DNA of 64,000 nt from Thiohalorhabdus sp. Cl-TMA (GTDB lineage: Bacteria > Pseudomonadota > Gammaproteobacteria > Thiohalorhabdales > Thiohalorhabdaceae): positions 186,001 to 250,000 of the forward strand of contig NZ_JBGUAW010000008.1 of the NCBI RefSeq assembly GCF_041821045.1. Reading direction: 5' to 3'. This document shows positions 16,124 through 33,809 of the stretch, piece by piece; position 1 is the stretch's first letter, and each line of letters starts with the position of its first letter. The notes under the pieces are model-generated. The model did no database searches and had not been told where the DNA came from. It was given only the letters and a program-made list of their open reading frames with translations. Position numbers and translations under genes: made by a program.

Positions 16124-17851
16124 ATGATTGCGCAGCCCCCAAATAGTGACTACAGCGATACCCTGATCATTGGTGCGGGAATTTCCGGACTCTCTGCGGC
16201 GCTGGCCCTGGCCAGCGATCATCAGGTCACTCTCCTCACCAAAGGCCGGGCCGGGGAGTCGGCCACATTGTACGCGCAGGGCGGAATCGCTGCGGTTCTG
16301 GACCCCGCGGATTCCTTCGAGGAGCACGTCCACGACACGCTGGAGGCGGGGGCCGGCCTGTGCCATCCGGAAACCGTGGACTTCGTGGTCCGGCACGGCC
16401 CGGGGGCCATTCAGCGCCTGATCGCCATGGGCGTACCCTTCACCCGGGAGGCCGGGGAGGAGGGCCCCCTGTCGGGATTCCATCTCACCCGCGAAGGGGG
16501 GCACAGCCACCGGCGCATCATCCACGCCGCCGACGCCACCGGCCGGGCCGTGGAGACGACCCTGCTGGAGGCGGCCCGGGCCCACCCCAATATCCGCCTA
16601 CTGGACCAGCACGTGGCGATTCAGCTGATAACCGCCGCCAAGGTGGCCGGGAAGGCGCCGGAGCGGGATCGCTGCTGGGGGGCCTATGCGCTCCATGCCC
16701 CCAGCGGCCAGGTCACCGGATTCGGGGCGCGCACCACCCTACTCGCAACAGGTGGCGCCGGGAAGGTCTATCTCTACACCACGAACCCCGATACGGCCAC
16801 GGGCGACGGCATCGCCATGGCGTACCGGGCGGGATGCCGGGTGGCCAACATGGAGTTCATCCAGTTCCACCCCACCTGTCTGTACCACCCGGAGGCGAAA
16901 TCCTTCCTCATCTCGGAGGCGGTGCGCGGCGAGGGCGGCATCCTGCGGCTGGCGAACGGGGACCGGTTCATGCCCCGCCACGACGAGCGGGCGGAGCTTG
17001 CCCCCCGGGACATCGTCGCCCGCGCCATCGACTACGAGATGAAGCGCACCGGCGCCGACTGCGTCTACCTGGACATCACCCATCAGCCGCAGGAGTTCCT
17101 GGAGCACCATTTTCCCACCATCCGGGCGAAATGCCTGGAGTACGGCATCGACATAGCCACGGAGCCCATTCCGGTGGTGCCCGCCGCCCACTATACCTGC
17201 GGCGGCATCGTCACCAACCTGCAGGGGCATACCGACCTGGACGGCCTGTTCGCCGTGGGCGAGACGGCGCACACCGGCCTGCACGGCGCCAATCGCCTGG
17301 CCAGTAACTCACTGCTGGAGGGACTGGTTCTCGCAGATTCCGCGCAACAGGCCATGCGCGAGCGCACGGCGCAGGATGCCGGGGAAATGCCCGATATCCC
17401 CGGCTGGGATACCAGCCGGGTCACCGAATCCAACGAGCTGGTGGTGGTGGCCCACGACTGGGCGGAGCTGCGGCAGTTCATGTGGGACTACATGGGTATC
17501 GTGCGCACGGACAAGCGCCTGGAGCGCGCCAAGCGACGCCTGGACATGCTCCTCGGCGAGGTGGAAGAGTACTACGCCCGCTTCACCGTGACCCAGGATC
17601 TCATAGAGCTGCGCCACCTGGCCCTGGTAGCGGACCTCATCATCCGCTCCGCCCGTTCGCGACGCGAGAGCCGGGGGCTGCACTACAACCAGGATTATCC
17701 CGGTCCGGAAACGGGCCGCCCGCCCTGGGATACGGTGGTGTACCGCACCCCGGACGGCCACGGTCGCACGGAGGACCTACCCATCGCTGGCGGCAGCCAC
17801 GGCGGGAAGAGCGAGAAAACGCCAAACCACCAAGATGCCGAGGACGACTGA
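16124..17851 (+). CDS. nadB: L-aspartate oxidase
   Basis: The 575-residue flavoprotein oxidises aspartate to iminoaspartate, first step of NAD synthesis. The FAD-binding GAGISGLSAALALA is near the N-terminus; ATLYAQGGIAAV, FHPTCLYHPEAKSFLISEA and the C-terminal RSRRESRGLHYNQDYP are family marks. The ATG at 16124 (after GAGGGCC) is preferred to a TTG three codons upstream. Divergence from rpoE is typical. Odd feature: the last dozen or so codons (ending HQDAEDD) lie inside a CCAAG-type repeat shared with other intergenic regions, so the tail may be repeat-derived. Confidence 0.96.
   Translation: MIAQPPNSDYSDTLIIGAGISGLSAALALASDHQVTLLTKGRAGESATLYAQGGIAAVLDPADSFEEHVHDTLEAGAGLCHPETVDFVVRHGPGAIQRLIAMGVPFTREAGEEGPLSGFHLTREGGHSHRRIIHAADATGRAVETTLLEAARAHPNIRLLDQHVAIQLITAAKVAGKAPERDRCWGAYALHAPSGQVTGFGARTTLLATGGAGKVYLYTTNPDTATGDGIAMAYRAGCRVANMEFIQFHPTCLYHPEAKSFLISEAVRGEGGILRLANGDRFMPRHDERAELAPRDIVARAIDYEMKRTGADCVYLDITHQPQEFLEHHFPTIRAKCLEYGIDIATEPIPVVPAAHYTCGGIVTNLQGHTDLDGLFAVGETAHTGLHGANRLASNSLLEGLVLADSAQQAMRERTAQDAGEMPDIPGWDTSRVTESNELVVVAHDWAELRQFMWDYMGIVRTDKRLERAKRRLDMLLGEVEEYYARFTVTQDLIELRHLALVADLIIRSARSRRESRGLHYNQDYPGPETGRPPWDTVVYRTPDGHGRTEDLPIAGGSHGGKSEKTPNHQDAEDD
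17814..17845. repeat. CTTGGC-type dispersed repeat, copy 2 (inverse, in the nadB 3' end)
   Basis: ACGCCAAACCACCAAGATGC followed by CGAGGAC is the reverse-complement form of the repeat. It covers the last codons of nadB and forms an imperfect inverted pair with copy 3 at 17962. Together they flank the nadB-sdhB convergent junction. Confidence 0.5.
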
Positions 17852-17961
17852 GGAAGCACCGCACCGGCAGCTTCCCGTTTCGGCCCGGGCTCCGGAATGG
17901 TCATAACCCAGGACCCACCGCTCTTCGCCCGTTCAAGCAGGCCACCTCTCCTATGTACCCC

Positions 17962-17993
17962 GTCCCCTTGGCCCCTTGGCGTTTCCCGGAGTC
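17962..17993. repeat. CTTGGC-type dispersed repeat, copy 3
   Basis: GTCCCCTTGGCCCCTTGGCG followed by TTTCCC pairs imperfectly with copy 2. It abuts the sdhB stop codon, so a long hairpin here could act as a bidirectional transcription end. Confidence 0.5.
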
Positions 17994-17995
17994 GT

Positions 17996-18685
17996 TCAGC
18001 TCTCCCGCTTGAGCAGCGCCTTCTTGATCTCGCCGATGGCGGCGGTGGGGTTGAGCCCCTTGGGGCACACTTCGGCGCAGTTCATGATGGTGCGACAGCG
18101 GTACAGCTTGAACACGTCGTCCAGCTGATCCAGCCGCTCCCCTTCCGCCGTGTCCCGGCTATCCGCGATGAACCGGTAGGCCTGAAGCAGCGCCGCCGGG
18201 CCCAGGAAGCGGTCCGGATTCCACCAGTAGGAAGGGCAGGCGGTGGTGCAGCAGGCGCACAGGATGCATTCGTAGAGGCCGTCCAGCTTGGCCCGCTCCT
18301 CGGGACTCTGCAGGCGCTCGTGCTCGGGCTCCGGCGTGTCGTTCCGGAGGTAGGGCTGCACCGAATGGTACTGTGCGTAGAACCGCGACAGATCCACCAC
18401 CAAGTCGCGTATGACCGGCTGCCCGGGCAGGGGCCTCAGGGCCACTGGCTCGCGGAGCTCCGCCAGCAGGGTGATGCAGGCCAGCCCGTTGCGCCCGTTG
18501 ATGTTCATGGCATCGGAGCCGCAGATCCCCTCCCGGCACGAGCGCCGGAAGGTCAGGGTGGGATCCTGCTCCTTCAACGCCTCCAGGGCGTCCAGGAGCA
18601 TGGGCCCGGGCGGATCGAGCTCGTATTCCTGCATGCGCGGCTGGTCGTCGCGCTCGGGATCATACCGGTAGATGTTGAAGCGCAT
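17996..18685 (-). CDS. sdhB: Succinate dehydrogenase iron-sulfur subunit
   Basis: The 229-residue subunit carries electrons from the flavin of SdhA to quinone through three Fe-S clusters: [2Fe-2S] in [19 protein letters not shown], [4Fe-4S] in [12 protein letters not shown] and [3Fe-4S] in [17 protein letters not shown]. The ATG at 18685 begins [11 protein letters not shown], the usual SdhB start; an open frame further upstream runs into sdhA and is rejected. It is the last gene of sdhCDAB, 86 bp after sdhA. Confidence 0.95.
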   Translation of the reverse strand: MRFNIYRYDPERDDQPRMQEYELDPPGPMLLDALEALKEQDPTLTFRRSCREGICGSDAMNINGRNGLACITLLAELREPVALRPLPGQPVIRDLVVDLSRFYAQYHSVQPYLRNDTPEPEHERLQSPEERAKLDGLYECILCACCTTACPSYWWNPDRFLGPAALLQAYRFIADSRDTAEGERLDQLDDVFKLYRCRTIMNCAEVCPKGLNPTAAIGEIKKALLKRES

Positions 18686-18771
18686 GGCTCCCCCCGTACG
18701 GGGCTGGGAAACTGCGGGATGGCGCGGCCGGCGGCGGGCGCTGCCTGTTCGGGCCCGGCCTGCGTCCGCTA

Positions 18772-20562
18772 CTAATATACGCGCTCTTTCGGCGGAAAGG
18801 ACTCCACCGTAAGCGGCTGCAGCCGCACCGGCTTGTAGGCCAGCCGCCGCCCTTCCAGATAGAACAGGGTGTGCTTGAGCCACTCCCGGTCATCCCGTTC
18901 CGGGTGGTCGGAGCGTAGGTGCGCACCCCGGCTCTCGGTGCGGGCATGGGCGGAATAGGCCGTGGCCAGCCCGGCCAGGTACATGTGCTGCAGCTCCAGG
19001 GCCTCCACCCGGGCGGTATTGAACACCGACGTCCGGTCCCCGATGTCCATGGCCTCGATACGGGGGCCCAGCGCCTCCAGGCGCTCCAGACCGCTTTCCA
19101 TTTCCTCCGGCGTCCGGAAGACACCGAACTGCTGCTCCAGCAAGGCCTGCAGCTCGCGGCGCAGGGTCCCGGGGGCTTCCCCCTCCGGGCAGGGCGCGTC
19201 CAGCTTCTCCAGACGCATCCGGGCGGACTCCGCCGCGTCCCTCGGCAGCGGCCGATGGTAGCGGTTGCGCGCCAGGAAGTCCTGGATCCGGTTCCCGGCC
19301 GCTCGACCGAAGACCAGGATATCCAGCAGCGAGTTCCCGCCCAGGCGGTTGGCGCCGTGTACCGAGACGCAGGCGCATTCGCCAATGGCGTACAGCCCCG
19401 GGACGGCCTCGTTGTGGTCCGCGCCGTCCGGGCCGATCACCACCTCGCCGAAGCGGTTGGTGGGGATGCCCCCCATGGTGAAATGGCTGGTCGGGTACAC
19501 GGGGATCGGCTGATGGACCGGATCGATCTTCGCGAACCGCTTGGCACTCTCCCGGATGCCCGGAAGACGCTGGTTTATGAGCTCCTCGCCGAGGTGATCG
19601 AGGCGCAGCAGCACATGTTCGCCCTCGGGGCCGCAGCCGCGCCCTTCCCGCACCTCGGTGACGATGGCCCGGCTCACCACATCGCGGCTGGCCAGATCCT
19701 TGGCGTGGGGCGCGTAGCGCTCCATGAAGCGTTCGCCGTGGCTGTTAACGAGGTATCCGCCCTCGCCGCGCACCCCCTCGGTGATCAGCATGCCCGCCCC
19801 GGCGATGCCGGTGGGGTGGAACTGGAAGAACTCCATGTCCTCCACCGGCAAGCCGGCACGCAGCACGAGGCCGAGGCCATCCCCGGTGTTGATCTCGGCG
19901 TTCGTGCTGGTTCGGAAGATCCTCCCTGCCCCGCCGGTGGCGATCAGGGTGGCCTTGGCCTGTATGACCACCAGGTTGCCGGTGGCGATCTCCATGGCCA
20001 CGGCACCCAGCACGCAGCCGGAATCGTCGCGGATCAGGTCGAGCGCCAAATACTCGTCGAAGAAGTAGGTCCCGGCCAGGATGTTCTGCTGATACAGGGT
20101 ATGCAGGATGGCGTGGCCAGTCCGATCGGCCGCGGCGCAGGTGCGCGCCGCCTGGTCGCCGCCGAAATCCCGGCTCTGGCCGCCGAAGGGGCGCTGGTAG
20201 ATAAAGCCCTGGTCCGTCCGGGAGAAAGGCACGCCCTCGTGCTCCAGCTCCACCACCAGTCGCCGGGCGGCCCGGCACATGTACTCCACCGCGTCCTGAT
20301 CCGCCAGATAATCACTGCCCTTGACGGTGTCGTACATATGCCAGATCCAGCGGTCTTCCCGCACATTGCCCAGGGCCGCGTTCATGCCGCCCTGGGCGGC
20401 CACGGTGTGGGACCGGGTGGGGAACACCTTGGAAAGGACGGCGGTGGAGGCCTCGGCCCGGGAGAGCTGCAGGGCGGCCCGAAGCCCCGCCCCTCCGGCG
20501 CCGATGACCAGGGTGTCGAACTGCCGCACGGGGATGTTTCCCTTCACTGCCCGATCTGCCAT
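18772..20562 (-). CDS. sdhA: Succinate dehydrogenase flavoprotein subunit
   Basis: The catalytic subunit (596 residues) oxidises succinate to fumarate in the TCA cycle and respiratory complex [16 protein letters not shown] binds [17 protein letters not shown] contains the histidine that attaches FAD covalently, and [16 protein letters not shown]-like and [13 protein letters not shown] segments are present (sequence reads [15 protein letters not shown]). The ATG at 20562 has AGGA upstream; a GTG seven codons earlier (20583) is the alternative and almost touches the sdhD stop. The order sdhC-D-A-B is standard. Confidence 0.95.
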   Translation of the reverse strand: MADRAVKGNIPVRQFDTLVIGAGGAGLRAALQLSRAEASTAVLSKVFPTRSHTVAAQGGMNAALGNVREDRWIWHMYDTVKGSDYLADQDAVEYMCRAARRLVVELEHEGVPFSRTDQGFIYQRPFGGQSRDFGGDQAARTCAAADRTGHAILHTLYQQNILAGTYFFDEYLALDLIRDDSGCVLGAVAMEIATGNLVVIQAKATLIATGGAGRIFRTSTNAEINTGDGLGLVLRAGLPVEDMEFFQFHPTGIAGAGMLITEGVRGEGGYLVNSHGERFMERYAPHAKDLASRDVVSRAIVTEVREGRGCGPEGEHVLLRLDHLGEELINQRLPGIRESAKRFAKIDPVHQPIPVYPTSHFTMGGIPTNRFGEVVIGPDGADHNEAVPGLYAIGECACVSVHGANRLGGNSLLDILVFGRAAGNRIQDFLARNRYHRPLPRDAAESARMRLEKLDAPCPEGEAPGTLRRELQALLEQQFGVFRTPEEMESGLERLEALGPRIEAMDIGDRTSVFNTARVEALELQHMYLAGLATAYSAHARTESRGAHLRSDHPERDDREWLKHTLFYLEGRRLAYKPVRLQPLTVESFPPKERVY

Positions 20563-20583
20563 GTCCAGTATCCTGTTCGGCAC

Positions 20584-20928
20584 TTACAAGCCGGTAACCC
20601 AGAGCATTCCCCAGGCGATGAAGGCGGCCACGGCGGCGGTCCAGAGGACGAACACCGCAATGCGCACCGGACCGCGCGGCACATAGTCCATGAAGACGTC
20701 CCGGAGCCCCACGTAGGCATGGACGGCCACCGTTACCACGAACAGCATCAGGGCCACCTTCAGGCCAGGATTGGCCAGCCAGCTCCGCCACTGCTGGTAG
20801 CTTTCCGGCGGAGCCACCCCCAGCCAGACCAGGCCCACCACCAGAAAGCCGGCCAGGTAGACGGCGGTGACCCGCTGCCACCACCAGGCCCCCAGCCCGG
20901 TCCGGGAAGCCCCCAGATCACGGAACAT
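20584..20928 (-). CDS. sdhD: Succinate dehydrogenase membrane anchor subunit
   Basis: This 114-residue hydrophobic protein has three membrane helices and the pattern VTVAVHAYVGLRDVFMDYV, whose histidine is the expected haem b ligand and whose Asp/Tyr pair lines the quinone site. With SdhC it anchors SdhAB in the inner membrane. It overlaps the end of sdhC by 11 bp. Confidence 0.9.
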   Translation of the reverse strand: MFRDLGASRTGLGAWWWQRVTAVYLAGFLVVGLVWLGVAPPESYQQWRSWLANPGLKVALMLFVVTVAVHAYVGLRDVFMDYVPRGPVRIAVFVLWTAAVAAFIAWGMLWVTGL

Positions 20929-21337
20929 GAGCGCCCCCCGGGTAGGCCCAGAAGAGAATCAGGGCGCCCACCACGGCCAAGCCCGCAAGAACCAGACTCC
21001 CCCAGGCGGTGCGCCGGGCGGCGGGAAGCGCGAGACCGATTCCGGCGTCCATGAGCAGAATCCGGACCCCCGCAAGGAGGTGGTGGGTAACGGCACCGAG
21101 CACCAGGGCGAGGACCAGCTCCACCCAGCCGTTTTCGAGCCAGGCGGCGGTCTGCCGGAAATGGGCGGCGGAGCGGGCGCTGTAGGCCATCAAGAACAGG
21201 GACGCGGGGATGGCCAGGATGAGGAGGATGCCCGTGATCCGGTGGAGGATGGACGCCCACGCCCCCACCGGGAAGCGGATCCGGAGGAGATCGAGAAAGA
21301 TCGGGCGACGGAAGGGATCGGTGGGCTTCATTGCCAT
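20918..21337 (-). CDS. sdhC: Succinate dehydrogenase cytochrome b556 subunit
   Basis: The 139-residue subunit begins MAMKPTDPFRRPIFLDL and has three membrane helices. The segments SILHRITGILL and THHLLAGVRILLMD provide the quinone-site and haem-binding residues of the family. Alternative start is the second ATG, 21331. The upstream -10 (TATACT) lies only 6 nt before the first ATG, so the transcript may have little or no leader. Confidence 0.92.
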   Translation of the reverse strand: MAMKPTDPFRRPIFLDLLRIRFPVGAWASILHRITGILLILAIPASLFLMAYSARSAAHFRQTAAWLENGWVELVLALVLGAVTHHLLAGVRILLMDAGIGLALPAARRTAWGSLVLAGLAVVGALILFWAYPGGAHVP

Positions 21338-21343
21338 GGCGTC

Positions 21344-21373
21344 AGTATAGAAGGACTCGCGCGCAGGGAACAA
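21344..21373 (-). promoter_or_regulatory. Candidate promoter of sdhCDAB
   Basis: On the minus strand TTGTTC (21373-21368), an 18-nt spacer and TATACT (21349-21344) form a reasonable sigma70 promoter. Only six bases separate the -10 box from the first sdhC ATG, which predicts a leaderless or nearly leaderless mRNA. Confidence 0.5.
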
Positions 21374-21389
21374 TTGGGCCAAGGCGCGT

Positions 21390-21419
21390 TTGGAACGGCA
21401 ATGCCCCATGCGGCATAAT
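21390..21419 (+). promoter_or_regulatory. Candidate promoter of ygfZ
   Basis: TTGGAA (21390-21395), an 18-nt spacer and CATAAT (21414-21419) point towards ygfZ, whose ATG is 41 nt further on. It is divergent from the sdhC promoter. Confidence 0.5.
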
Positions 21420-21460
21420 CCCGAGCGGGATATTCGGATACGCGGCCGAGGAAGGAGCTC

Positions 21461-22504
21461 ATGGACGCTCAATGGCGCACCACCCTGGAAGCCCGGGGAG
21501 CCCGTTTGGAAGGAGACCGGATCCGGGACTTCGGAGACCCTGGAACAGAGCTGGCGGCGGTGGAGGCCGGCGATCCGGTGGTCACCGATCTTACCGGGCG
21601 CGGCCTGCTGACGGCCACCGGGACCGAGGTGCTGTCCTTCCTGCAAGGCCAGCTCACCAACGACGTGCATCCCGCAGAGCACGGCAGCCCGGTTCTGGCT
21701 GCCCACCTGAGCCCCAAGGGCCGGGTTCTGGCGGGTATGCTTGTCTTCGCCTTTGAGGACGGCTACGCCCTGGAGTTCCCCAACGACTTGTTCGACACGC
21801 TGGCCAAGCGCCTGCGCATGTTCGTGCTGCGCGCCGATGTCCGTCTGGACGATGCGCGGGAGGAGTGGGTCCGGCTGGGCTTTTCCGGAAATGGCGCGGA
21901 ACGGGCCGCCGCCGCTGCGGTTGGTGCGGACCAACCGGCCGCCGACCGAGTAACCCGGGCGGACCGGGGCACCCTGGCTCCCCTGCCCGGCCCCGGGCCC
22001 GCCTTCCTTGCCCTGGTGGCCGCGCAGCAGGCCCCGGCGGCGCTGGATGCCGCCCGCGAGCTCGCCCGGCCCGTGGGCCAGCCCGCCTGGGAGCTCGCCC
22101 GTATCCGCGCCGGCGTGCCCGATCTGGGTGCGACGGTCTCCGAGTCCTTCATCCCGCAGGAGGCCAATCTGGAGCCGCTGGGCGGCATCAGCTACACCAA
22201 GGGGTGTTATACCGGCCAGGAGGTGGTGGCGCGCACCAAGCACCTGGGCCGCCTCAAGCGCCGTCTGTACCGGATCGCCTCGCCGGGTCCGCTGAAAGCG
22301 GGGCAGGCCGTCCACGCCGCGGGGCAGGACCAGACCCAGGGTCGGATCGTCCAGGCGGCGCCGCGCTCCGATGGTGGCTGGGAGGCACTGGCGGTGCTGC
22401 GCATCGAGGCCGCCGAAGGCGAAGCGCCGCTGCGCGGGGAAGGGGCGGAGACGGACCTGGAGCTGCTGGACCTGCCCTATTCGGTTACGGAGACGGCCGG
22501 ATGA
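21461..22504 (+). CDS. ygfZ: YgfZ/GcvT-like folate-binding protein
   Basis: The 347-residue tetrahydrofolate-binding protein supports assembly or repair of certain Fe-S enzymes. The diagnostic KGCYTGQEVVARTKHLG motif with its conserved cysteine is near residue 245, and FLQGQLTNDV is near residue 60. Length is similar to E. coli YgfZ (326). GGAAGGAGCTC precedes the ATG. Its neighbours, succinate dehydrogenase and enolase, do not reveal a dedicated client, though SdhB is an Fe-S protein. Confidence 0.92.
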   Translation: MDAQWRTTLEARGARLEGDRIRDFGDPGTELAAVEAGDPVVTDLTGRGLLTATGTEVLSFLQGQLTNDVHPAEHGSPVLAAHLSPKGRVLAGMLVFAFEDGYALEFPNDLFDTLAKRLRMFVLRADVRLDDAREEWVRLGFSGNGAERAAAAAVGADQPAADRVTRADRGTLAPLPGPGPAFLALVAAQQAPAALDAARELARPVGQPAWELARIRAGVPDLGATVSESFIPQEANLEPLGGISYTKGCYTGQEVVARTKHLGRLKRRLYRIASPGPLKAGQAVHAAGQDQTQGRIVQAAPRSDGGWEALAVLRIEAAEGEAPLRGEGAETDLELLDLPYSVTETAG

Positions 22505-22806
22505 GCCGCCCTGCCTGGGGCTATTTCATCTATTACCGGCTGGACCCGGCCGCCGCTTCATCCATCCCCTGGGATTCCCTGTTCGCGGAGGTGGCGGAGC
22601 GCACAGGCGTCGAGGGTCGCCTCTACGGGCCGGCGCCCGACGGCCGGACCTGGATGGAGGTCTACGAGCCGGTCGCGGAGCCGCGCAGGGAGGAATTCGA
22701 AGCGGTTCTGGCTGAGGCGGTGCGGCTTTCGGGGCTGACGGACTGGCTCGCCGCGGGGGAGCGCCGCCATGTGGAGCGCTTCCCGAGGGCGGACCGGGCG
22801 GGCTAG
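22501..22806 (+). CDS. DUF4936-family protein
   Basis: A 101-residue protein starting MSRPAWGYFIYYRLDP, with WMEVYEPVAEPRREEFEAVL in the middle. These features fit the DUF4936 family, often found next to ygfZ in Beta- and Gammaproteobacteria. Function unknown. Its ATG overlaps the ygfZ stop (ATGA), so it is probably translationally coupled to it. A ferredoxin-like fold is suggested by the pattern but is only an inference. Confidence 0.8.
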   Translation: MSRPAWGYFIYYRLDPAAASSIPWDSLFAEVAERTGVEGRLYGPAPDGRTWMEVYEPVAEPRREEFEAVLAEAVRLSGLTDWLAAGERRHVERFPRADRAG

Positions 22807-22833
22807 GATCCCGATCAGGGCCCGGCGGCCCGT

Positions 22834-23142
22834 TCAGCCTCCGCCGTCTTCCTCCGTGGAGGCCCCGTTCCGCGGCCGGACGATGCGGATAAAGATCTCC
22901 CCTTCCCGGATCATGCCAAGGTCCTCGCGGGCCCGCTCGGCGATGGCCGCCCCCTCCCGGCGAAGATCCTCCACCTCCGCTCGTAGCTGCCGGTTGCGGG
23001 CCTCGAAACGCTCCACGGTTTCCTTCAGGTCCCGGAGGGCCGCCCGGCGCTCCCAGATGTCCCGCAAATTGCGCTCGCCCAGCCACAAGCTGTACTGCAG
23101 ACCCAACAGGAGCACCGCCAGCACCACGACCCCGATCCGCAT
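22834..23142 (-). CDS. ftsB: Cell division protein FtsB
   Basis: The 102-residue bitopic protein has a membrane helix (residues 3-20), then LQYSLWLGERNLRDIW and a coiled coil (about 30-70), ending in ARE DLGMIREGEIFIRI, the usual FtsB end (read AREDLGMIREGE). It forms the FtsQBL complex that activates septal peptidoglycan synthesis. Eno-ftsB linkage is typical of Gammaproteobacteria; here a small gene intervenes. Confidence 0.9.
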   Translation of the reverse strand: MRIGVVVLAVLLLGLQYSLWLGERNLRDIWERRAALRDLKETVERFEARNRQLRAEVEDLRREGAAIAERAREDLGMIREGEIFIRIVRPRNGASTEEDGGG

Positions 23143-23172
23143 GGGTACACCTCTCTCGGGCGTAGCCCGGGC

Positions 23173-23451
23173 TCAGCCGGAGCCGGACCGGCGGGGCACC
23201 ATTACCCGGGCCAGTATCAGGCCCACCAGCATGGCCACGGTACCTTCCGTACCGCCCAGATAGGCCACCAGGCCGGCCATCAGCACCACCACGGCGAGAC
23301 GCCAGCTCAGGCCCAGCAACAGGGCGCCCCGTCCCTCCCCCTCGCCGGTCATGCGTCCGGCGAACAGGCGCAGGGCCCGGAAATACAGGATCCCCACAAG
23401 CACACCGGCCACCCCGCCCACCGCCACGGCGCCCGCCGTTCCCAGCACCAT
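23173..23451 (-). CDS. AtpR-like small membrane protein
   Basis: This 92-residue protein has three predicted membrane helices, about residues 5-24, 43-65 and 69-85, with arginines inside or at the edge of them (Arg51, Arg82) and a basic end, PRRSGSG. The pattern VAGVLVGILYFRALRLF followed by LSWRLAVVVLMAGLVAYLGG resembles AtpR, an accessory subunit of Na+-type N-ATPases, and related ATP synthase subunit I proteins. No ATPase gene is nearby. It begins 7 bp after the eno stop and precedes ftsB. The assignment rests on pattern alone and may be wrong. Confidence 0.55.
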   Translation of the reverse strand: MVLGTAGAVAVGGVAGVLVGILYFRALRLFAGRMTGEGEGRGALLLGLSWRLAVVVLMAGLVAYLGGTEGTVAMLVGLILARVMVPRRSGSG

Positions 23452-23458
23452 CGGCGGT

Positions 23459-24748
<1,290 letters not shown>

Positions 24749-24787
24749 CTACTCCGGGTTGATTGGTAAAAGAAACGACGACGAAAC

Positions 24788-24818
24788 GAAGAAGCCAAGG
24801 CGCCAAGAAGCCGAGGGC
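24788..24818. repeat. CTTGGC-type dispersed repeat, copy 4 (inverse)
   Basis: GAAGAAGCCAAGGCGCCAAG then AAGCCGAGG is the reverse-complement form of the CTCGGC-n-CTTGGC-n-CTTGG pattern. It faces copy 5. Confidence 0.6.
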
Positions 24819-24926
24819 GGCATAAGGCCGAAACACTATAGGGCCGCATTCCAGGAGGCCCCAGGCCATTCTACCGGTAGCGACCTGGCCGGCCCTGCAA
24901 AGGCCATCCGGATCTTTCTGTTTTGT

Positions 24927-24965
24927 CTTCTCGGCACCTTGGCTTCTTGGCGTATTCTTATTTTC
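24927..24965. repeat. CTTGGC-type dispersed repeat, copy 5
   Basis: CTTCTCGGCACCTTGGCTTC followed by TTGGCGTATTC is the clearest copy. It lies just downstream of kdsA and pairs with copy 4. Confidence 0.6.
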
Positions 24966-24976
24966 TGGGCTCGGAC

Positions 24977-28946
<3,970 letters not shown>

Positions 28947-29088
28947 GGCGACCCCCGCTCGAGGCGGTAGTGTCCCGGCGCGGCGGGCTCCCCGAAAGGA
29001 CAGAGAACGAAGTCGCGGTACGCGGCGGCAACCACCGCTGCGACCGAAGCCCGGCGATGCCCCGAAGGCGGGAGTCCGCGCGTCCGCC

Positions 29089-30051
29089 TCAGGCTTCCTC
29101 GTCGAAGGACCCGGCGGACATCAGCCGCCGGTACCGCTCCTCCAGCAGCTCATCCACCGGGCGGGCCAGGAGCCGTTCCGCGTGCCCGGCCAGCACGGTA
29201 CGCAGCCGCTGCGCCATGCCCTCGGGGTCCCGATGCGCCCCTCCGAGGGGCTCATCGATCACCTCGTCGATCAGGCCGGAGCGGTGTACGCGCTCGGCGG
29301 TGATGCCCATGGCCTCGGCGGATTCCTCCGCCCGGCCGCTGTCCTTCCAGAGAATGGAGGCACAGCCTTCGGGGCTGATGACCGAATAGGTGGAATACTG
29401 GAGCATGAGCACCTGATCGCCCACGCCGATCCCCAGCGCCCCGCCGCTTCCGCCCTCGCCGATGACGGTGGCAATGATGGGCGTGCGCAGGCGTGCCATC
29501 TCGCGCAGGTTGCGGGCGATGGCCTCGCTCTGGCCCCGCTCCTCCGCGCCCACGCCGGGGTAGGCCCCCGGGGTGTCGATGAAGGTCAGCACGGGCAGGC
29601 GGAACTTCTCGGCCAGCTTCATCAGGCGCAGGGCCTTGCGGTACCCCTCCGGACGCGGCATGCCGAAGTTGCGCCGGATCTTCTCCTTGGTGTCCCGACC
29701 CTTCTGGTGGCCGATAATCATGACCGAGCGTCCGTCCAGGCGGGCAATGCCCCCGATGATCGCCGGATCGTCGCCGAAGGCCCGGTCGCCGTGGAGCTCG
29801 CGGAACCCCTCGAACATCCGGCTCAGATAGTCCTGGGTGTAGGGACGAAGGGGATGGCGGGCCACCTGGGACACCTGCCAGGGCGTCAGACTGCCGTAGA
29901 TCTTCTCGGTCTGACGACGGTTCTTCCGCTCCAGACGCTCGATTTCCTCACCGATGTTCAGGTCGGGCTCATCGGTGACATAGCGCAGCTCTTCGATCTT
30001 GGCCTCCAGCTCGGCGATCGGCTGCTCGAAATCGAGAAAACGATTATTCAT
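29089..30051 (-). CDS. accA: Acetyl-CoA carboxylase carboxyltransferase subunit alpha
   Basis: The 320-residue subunit works with AccD to transfer carboxyl from biotin to acetyl-CoA, first step of fatty acid synthesis. It begins [21 protein letters not shown] and has [20 protein letters not shown] and [15 protein letters not shown], all typical. An in-frame start 25 codons earlier has no support. The dnaE-accA-tilS-pyrG order is familiar. A UUCG-type hairpin lies upstream at 30082-30099. Confidence 0.96.
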   Translation of the reverse strand: MNNRFLDFEQPIAELEAKIEELRYVTDEPDLNIGEEIERLERKNRRQTEKIYGSLTPWQVSQVARHPLRPYTQDYLSRMFEGFRELHGDRAFGDDPAIIGGIARLDGRSVMIIGHQKGRDTKEKIRRNFGMPRPEGYRKALRLMKLAEKFRLPVLTFIDTPGAYPGVGAEERGQSEAIARNLREMARLRTPIIATVIGEGGSGGALGIGVGDQVLMLQYSTYSVISPEGCASILWKDSGRAEESAEAMGITAERVHRSGLIDEVIDEPLGGAHRDPEGMAQRLRTVLAGHAERLLARPVDELLEERYRRLMSAGSFDEEA

Positions 30052-30081
30052 ACCCTGACGCCCTCGGTTGCTACCCTTTAC

Positions 30082-30099
30082 GGGTCCGTTCGCGGACCC
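30082..30099. repeat. Hairpin between dnaE and accA
   Basis: GGGTCCG and CGGACCC form a perfect 7-bp stem with a 4-nt loop. No T run follows on the minus strand, so its role in the dnaE-accA transcript is uncertain. Confidence 0.4.
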
Positions 30100-30150
30100 T
30101 CCCCCTTTGCCGCGCGGGACGGTCACATAAACCGCAAGATTATAACCGTC

Positions 30151-33657
<3,507 letters not shown>

Positions 33658-33809
33658 GGGCACCTGCTACCCGGATTCGGCGTTGAAGGAAAGAAAGGCG
33701 CGGATGGCCGCCGGGCCGGTCCTGCCCGCTTCGCCCCACTACTTTAAACCAACAGGCCGACGACGACGACCGGGGCGGCTGCTTGCGGACCGCCGAGAGG
33801 GCAAGGGAA

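Noticed and set aside
21865-22806. 313-codon frame fused to the DUF4936 gene
   Set aside because: Its first part is the +1 shadow of ygfZ; the true protein starts at 22501.
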